Positions 58,587-64,000 of a stretch of DNA of 64,000 nt are shown here, piece after piece (the first letter of the stretch is position 1; every line of letters starts with the position of its first letter). The DNA lies in NCBI GenBank assembly GCA_963920635.1, contig OY987303.1, forward strand, positions 15,912,175 through 15,976,174, written 5' to 3'. The notes under the pieces were generated by a model. The model did not search any database, was not told where the DNA came from, and saw nothing but the letters and a program-made list of their open reading frames with translations. The position numbers and the translations under genes are program-made. The DNA comes from Pseudeuparius sepicola. Taxonomy: Eukaryota; Arthropoda; Insecta; Coleoptera; Anthribidae.

Positions 58587-61500
58587 TTAATTCTGGGCCC
58601 TTGTAAACAAAGCAACATACGAATACAGAGCTTTATAAATCTGAAATTTAAAAATGTAGGTATTGATTATTTGATTCAAAATTTAAACCTGAAGTAAGGC
58701 TGTAACTTTCATTTCATACAAAGGTCCAAGAACTATTACCAAAGGTCTCTGTGTTCTCACTATAAATAAGACCATCATTTTTCTTACTTCAGTATTGTAA
58801 GTGTACCATTCACTAGCAAAGATAGCTTCTCCTAATTTCCTAGACTAAAAAAAAACCACTCTCTAGAAATTCGAAACAATAGATAATATAATATTATTGT
58901 TGTACCTCTGTATCTATTCTATGCGAGTTCCAGTATAACAAAATATAGTGTGTGCCATAAGTTGATATATATACTATTGGCACCATTTTGTCTAAAACAT
59001 TACTGTTGGGCTACAATAAAAATGTTACTTATTAGTTCACAAATAGGTACATTATGTCTATTGAATTTTGCTTACACCTATCAACTGAAATACCGCCAAA
59101 GATAACTGGAAAGAGGACAACAGAAATTCCACAAAATTGTAGCCGTAGAGAGTGTCATTCAGGCTTTCAACACATCTAAAATATAAAAAAAAAATTATAC
59201 AAAAATATGGATAGTCCACAGGGTGAATAGGCTCTACTAGAAATAAAACTTTATACTTTCGACATGCTAACACTTTGATTTTATTATTTGGAATATTGGA
59301 AGGGTAATATAAAAAAAACCTGCATTTAAGATACCTTATGACCAGTTGATATTCCTTGATGCAACTTTTCATGAGTATTATCTGAGCTGTATCACGATTG
59401 ACATTGTATTCTCTTGAACGTCTCTTTATGTATTCGTTGAAGTTTCTCAAAATATGTTGAAGTAACTTTAACTGTCCTGAGATGTAAGCTAAAATGGCGA
59501 TGTAAAGAACTTCACCGTATATGATGTAAGTGTATCCACATAGCGCAGAGATAAAATGCATTATGTATGCCCAAAAGAAGTGTTTATTTTGGTCGAATGG
59601 TAGCCACGTCGTAAAAATTTGGAATTTTTCGTTTTCGCCTAAAATATTTTTTTATAAACACCTCAAAAAATAATAAAAGTATATACAGTGTGTCCCACTT
59701 AAAGACTGCCCACCCCTGTAAAATTTTTATTTATAGCTCGATTTTCATAAACTTTCTTTGTTGGATAGAGCTTAAAAATGGCATCAAACACGTAATTCAG
59801 GTGCTCGTGCGTTAAAGTCATGGCCCACTGAGACGGTGTTTTAGTTCTGAAATTTCGAGAAATACTAATTAGGGATTTTTTAGAGGAAAATTAATGCCAG
59901 ATTCTTATTCAGCATTGTTCGAAACCCAAACGTACCAATTTGCTTTGCCGTAGCTCTACAGGGAATTTCAAAATTTTTATTGCCACACTCGTAAAATTTT
60001 TATTTATAGCTTGATTTTCATAAACTTTTTGTTGGGTAGAGCTTTAAAAATGGCATTAAATGCATAATTCAGGTGCCTCGTGCGTTAAATTCATGGCCCA
60101 CTGAGACGGTGTTTCAGTTCTGAAATTTCGAGAAATACTAATTAGGGATTTTTTAGAGGAAAATTAATGCCGGTTTCTTGTTCAGCGTTGTTGGAAACCC
60201 AAAGGTACCAATTTGCATTAACATAGCTCCACAGGGTGTTCAAAAAAAAAATAAAAAGAAAAGTAACGCCGGATCCTTATATGCAGTGAGAGGTTCCAAA
60301 CAAAAACGTACTAATTTGTAATTAATTTTCTTAATTTCTGGTAAGTTGGTCACTAAAATATTCATGAGGAACTCATATTCTTTCAAAAAGTTATTAGCGA
60401 ACAAATTTTTGATTTAATTTAATATCATCAAATACATGAATAAACCACACAACATAACATAAACTCAGATTTCAGTCGTTTCAATTAGTCCTCCATTTTA
60501 TAATGCAAATTGGTACCTTTGGGTTTCCAACAACGTTGAATAAAATTCTAGCATTAATTATTTTTCTCTAAAAAAGTCCCTAATAGTAGGTACTTCTCGA
60601 AATTTCAGCACTAAAACTTCGTCTCAGTGGGGCCGGAATGTAACGCACGAGGCACCTGAATTATGCATTTAATGCCATTATTGAAGCTCTATCCAATAAA
60701 AAAAAGTTTATGAAATCGAGCTAAAAATAAAAATTTTACAGGGGTGGTCACTAATTAAGTGGGGCACTAAAAATTTTGAAACACCCTGTAGAGCTATGGT
60801 AATGCAAATTGGTAGGTTTGGGTTTCGAACAACGCTGAATAATCCGGCATTGATTTTCCTCTTAAAAAATCCTAATAGTACTTTTCGAAATTTCAGCACT
60901 AAAACACCGTCTCAGTGGGCCATGAATTTAAGGCACGAGGTACCTGAATTATACATTTAATGCCATTTTTGAAGCTCTATCCAACAAAAAAAAGTTGGAA
61001 ATCGAGCCATAAATAAAAATTTTACAGGGGTGGTCAGTCCTTAAGTGGGACACACTGTATACAGTGTGGGATTCTTTCACTGTATACAGTGTGTCCACGG
61101 ATTGAGTTCACATAAGGTGTAAATATCGAACAAAAGTTGAAATTTGTGCTTCTGGGGATCAACCCTGCTTGGTTTGAAACTAATTTGTGACATAATTTTA
61201 CTTTCGAAAAATCATTTGTCTTGGAAATTATGAAAAAACTAATTTTCCACAAATGTTATGACAAAATGTTATTAATGAAATTTGTTTAGAATGAAAAACT
61301 TGTAGGTTTGCCAAATTTCGAAAGTCTAGGCATACTTTGATTTTTTTGGCATTTTGCCCATTTTTTAGAAAAGAACATTTTGTGTAGTTTTCACATGAAA
61401 ATGTTATTAAGAAAACTTGTTCACAATGAAAAACTGGATAGGTGTGAAAAAATTCATTTGATTTAATTTGATTTTTTTTTTCTGCTAAGAAATTAAAACG

Positions 61501-62775
61501 CACAAAAATTAAAGTAGGCCTAGCTTTTGAATTTATTCACACCTATCCAGTTTTTCATTGTGAACAAGTTTCCTTAATATCATTTTGATGTGAATGCTAC
61601 ACAAAGTCCACTTTTCTAAAAAAAAGTGGGAAAATGCCAAAAAATCACAGTAGGCCTAGACTTTCGAAATTTCGCAGACCTAATCAGTTTTTCATTCTGA
61701 ACAAGTTTCCTTAATAACATATTATTGTCGTAAAACCTACAAAAAGGGAACATTACTCATGTGGAAAATTAGTTTTTCATAATTTCCAAGGCATACGTGT
61801 TTTTTTTTTTTTCGAGAGTAAAATTATGTCACAAATAAGTTTCAAACCAAGCAGGGCTGATCCCCAGAAGCTCAAACTTCAACTAGATTTTTTTTGTTAT
61901 TTACACCTTATGTGAACTCAATCCGTGGACACACTGTATATAGGATTGGGCAGAAAAAAAATTCTAGCATTTTTTTTTAGCGGAATTTTTTTGTTTTGCC
62001 TCCTTAGGCCCAATGATGAGGCTTTGTTCAAGTGGCAATTTGGCAAAATTAGACAGAAAGTTCATTATAAGAAGCATAATACGTTGAATTATGTTGAATA
62101 TTATAAAAAATCTCCAAGAACAATAAAAATTCCGTTTTTTCCTCACCCCCTTTATTTACCTGTAACATTGTTATAATGCAAATGACCAAGAGAGTTAGCA
62201 ATCAGAGGATTAATGATGTACACCGTTACAGAAGTACTACTTATAATTACGAAAATAAGAAGAGTCTTGAAAATGCTAACAGCATTTGCTTTATAAATTT
62301 GCAAAATTTCCTTATCGCCATTTTCAATAACTTCTATTTCCTTTCTCACAAACTGCCTGATGAGGTTTGACATGGCGGTGGAACGAAATACTATTACCTA
62401 AAGAATAAAATAAAATATGAAATAGGTATAAAATCAAATAAATGAGATAATTGTACCTTATATACCGCCAATATGTAAGCAACACTGATTGACATGTCTC
62501 CAGTTAATTGTTTAATTGATCCATCCATAGTTCTCAATAACTGAAAATTGTGTAAAATACTGAGTGTGGTAAAATGTGTGAAAGTTAAGTAAAAATATAA
62601 GTTATAAAATATTTGTTTGTATCCGGTCAATTTTAAGGGCCACATGCCATTTATTATTGATAGTTTTTTGGCAAAACTAAAGTGAATATCTACAAAATTT
62701 GATGTTAAAAATGTTTTGTTAAAGTTACTACATAAAGTCTATACCTGAAGATTGAGAGAGCTTCGGACGTTCCAT
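58587..62775 (-). CDS. Odorant receptor 3 (406 aa)
   Basis: Eight exons on the minus strand: 62745-62775, 62457-62689, 62160-62397, 59335-59638, 59076-59175, 58906-59010, 58689-58844, 58587-58640. GT-AG throughout and phases agree; exons 3-5 are exactly 238, 304 and 100 nt, as in OR1 and OR2. Same family and expected role as OR1. Marks: VIVFRSTAMSNLIRQF (exon 3), WLPFDQNKHFFWAY (exon 4), YILLYWNSHRIDTE (exon 6), EWYTYNTEVRKMMVLF (exon 7), last exon IYKALYSYVALFTRAQN. The exon 5 donor is GGT|GTAAGC; a GT two bases upstream would break the frame. Intron 3 (59639-62159) holds two large palindromic elements. A TATA-like box lies ~145 bp upstream. Confidence 0.9.
59693..61060. repeat. ~1.37-kb compound palindrome of four repeat units
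   Basis: Ends TACAGTGTGTCCCACTTAA and TTAAGTGGGACACACTGTAT. A ~280-bp unit with ATTTTTATTTATAGCTCGAT, GGCCCACTGAGACGGTGTTT and CAATTTGC blocks occurs twice in direct order (59693- and ~59990-) and twice inverted (ending ~60770 and 61060). It is a dimer folded back on itself, lying in OR3 intron 3. Confidence 0.8.
61082..61940. repeat. 859-bp palindromic element, tips TATACAGTGTGTCCACGG
   Basis: The ends TATACAGTGTGTCCACGGAT and its inverse enclose long arms sharing GAGTTCACATAAGGTGTAAA. It begins ~20 bp after the preceding palindrome ends, with tip sequences tandemly repeated at the junction (61051-61097). An older relative is at 15065-15830. Confidence 0.85.
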
Positions 62776-62915
62776 ATTCGACAAGAAATATTTTTCAAGT
62801 GATCTATTCTGTTTTATGGAGGTATGTACGCACCAAATAGCTTATATATTTTTCAGTTCTTGTTACTTATTTCAAAAGTCTTAATTGACTTACCGTAATT
62901 AGTGACAGCTAGTAG

Positions 62916-62933
62916 CCCTATAAAGAGAATTTC
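62916..62933 (-). promoter_or_regulatory. Candidate TATA box of OR gene 3
   Basis: Minus strand AAATTCTCTTTATAGGG about 145 bp upstream of the OR3 start codon; the same block is kept beside the OR pseudogene. Confidence 0.4.
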
Positions 62934-63410
62934 AAACGTACAAAGTTTTTGGGAGTTCGTCATTACACAAACAAATGCAAAGTTAAGCGGAAGAGCGTCG
63001 ATAGATAACCAAATAATGCAAAAGAACTTACCTGTAATGAAGTTCTGTTGTAATTTTATTTTATTCGTCCGGTACGAAAATATTACTTGAGATAGCAATG
63101 TAGATGTTTAAAGTGTTTTTGAGGAAGCAAAGCATTATACAGTATTATACGGTATTTATTATTAATAATAATATTTTGTAAGAAAAGAAAACAAAATACT
63201 TTAATAAATCGACGATTTTGCCAAAATAATAAACCGTGTAAAAATGTAAATGTAAGAAAAAACTTCCAAACGGTATAATAATTAAAAACTGTAGATAATT
63301 GTCATCATAAACTTGACTGGCGTTTACGAATTTATTTCACGGAAGCAGTGGTTTTTGTAAAATAACGCAAACGTCTTATTAAAAACTCTCTGACCAATCC
63401 GCCGTTTAAA
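62934..63410. other. Upstream of the OR cluster
   Basis: Non-coding; nothing further recognised. Confidence 0.35.
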
Positions 63411-63413
63411 GCA

Positions 63414-63475
63414 CGGGCGTAGCCAAGGGGGGGGGGTTTCGGGAGTTCAAACCCCCCCCCCCCCCCCCCCGAAAT
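63414..63475. repeat. G/C-run hairpin, TE tip
   Basis: GGGCGTAGCCAAGG followed by G10, TTTCGGGAGTTCAAA and C20. Such GGCGTAGCCAGGGGGG tips occur at ends of insect repeats (general knowledge). The homopolymers may also be assembly-sensitive. Confidence 0.5.
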
Positions 63476-63730
63476 AAGCAAAATATTACCTAATATTATA
63501 CCGAAAAAATACGAGGAGTGAAGAGTTAAATTATTATTACGTTTGAATATATGTAGTAATAGTAGCGCCTAGCGCCATCTTTTGACGAGAGGCAGACGCA
63601 GTTGCAGCCGAACTATTTTGTATTGTAGGGACACTTTGCGTTGTTTCTCGATTATTCGCCACGCCCCTCGGTCGAAATGAGCGGAACTTTGTGGAAGTGC
63701 GTGGAAGTTTCTGGACGGCTACTGGGCTGC

Positions 63731-63739
63731 TATATAAGC
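63731..63739 (+). promoter_or_regulatory. TATA box upstream of the partial ORF
   Basis: CTATATAAG in a GC-rich setting (GCGGCGCCGCGGCGCG follows), about 190 bp before the start codon at 63927; a transcription start ~30 bp downstream is plausible. Confidence 0.45.
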
Positions 63740-63926
63740 GGCGCCGCGGCGCGTGACCGCGCTTACGGCAGTATTGTTCCATGCGAACTCGAAGCGAATA
63801 AAAGTGAAAAGTGGTGAACGAATAGTGAAGAGAATTAAGTGTACCGTGTAAGTGAGTAATTTTAGTGCGCTGTTATTCGATGACCTTGTTAAGGATAGAT
63901 ACGTGAATCATTATTATTGTCGAAAA

Positions 63927-64000
63927 ATGGAGGGGAAAAAAAGGAAGGGTGATAAACTTAAAGGTATGGACTACTGGAAAAAGTGGTGTAGTCAAGGTCA
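63927..64000 (+). CDS. N-terminus of an unrecognised basic protein, runs off window
   Basis: The ORF starts MEGKKRKGDKLKGMDYWKKW and continues in frame for 24 codons to the window end. Very Lys-rich. The context (GGCGTAGCC repeat tip 450 bp upstream, strong TATA box, ~190-bp leader) could be that of a mobile-element gene or a host gene with a GC-rich promoter. No family assigned; it may also be only a first exon. Confidence 0.4.
   Translation, partial: MEGKKRKGDKLKGMDYWKKWCSQG

Noticed and set aside
63537..63782. 81-codon minus-strand ORF
   Set aside because: Shadow of the GC-rich promoter region on the other strand.

Overview
The window reads as nuclear DNA of an insect. It is AT-rich and repeat-dense. 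Genes are split by short GT-AG introns and carry AATAAA signals. It holds a tandem array of insect-type odorant receptors and many palindromic elements with tips like ACAGGGTGTYCC / ACACTGTATA. A beetle is my best guess, but nothing seen proves the order. All exon joins were worked out by eye from splice signals, reading phase and family resemblance; no search or alignment was run.

Layout. 1-1670: 3' part of a non-LTR retrotransposon with a frameshift and a (TAA)n tail. 1670-9900: no host gene seen; a TIR element carrying a 19-bp minisatellite, a ~117-bp tandem repeat and several fold-back elements. 9900-14670: four host genes: a small unrecognised ORF divergent from a TLC-domain gene (TLCD5/TMEM136-like), a single-exon mucin-like membrane protein, and a five-exon fatty acid hydroxylase (FAXDC2-like) on the minus strand. 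15000-26500: repeats, including a ~1.26-kb palindrome, a THAP-like exon relic and a ~1.6-kb palindrome whose centre codes for a Cys-rich CXC-like tail. 27278-28680: complete five-exon ALKBH1 (minus). 30506-35928: two ferritin heavy-chain genes tail to tail with poly(A) signals about 20 bp apart; intron 1 of the first has filled with transposable elements. 36000-43600: palindromic elements. 43629-62775: odorant receptor cluster on the minus strand, three complete eight-exon genes (410, 409 and 406 codons of protein) plus one broken copy, with transposable elements in their long introns. 63400-64000: a G/C-run repeat tip, then a TATA box and a start codon whose ORF leaves the window.

The host genes look unrelated in function: iron storage (ferritins), nucleic acid demethylation (ALKBH1), lipid enzymes (FAXDC2, TLCD5) and chemosensation (ORs). 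The ORs share an almost identical exon plan (exons 3, 4 and 5 are 238, 304 and 100 nt in all three), so they arose by local duplication. The most unusual signals are the recurring long palindromes, a 1174-bp DNA transposon with internal GGCGTA motifs inside an OR intron, the palindromic element with a CXC-like ORF, and a GC splice donor in the first OR gene.
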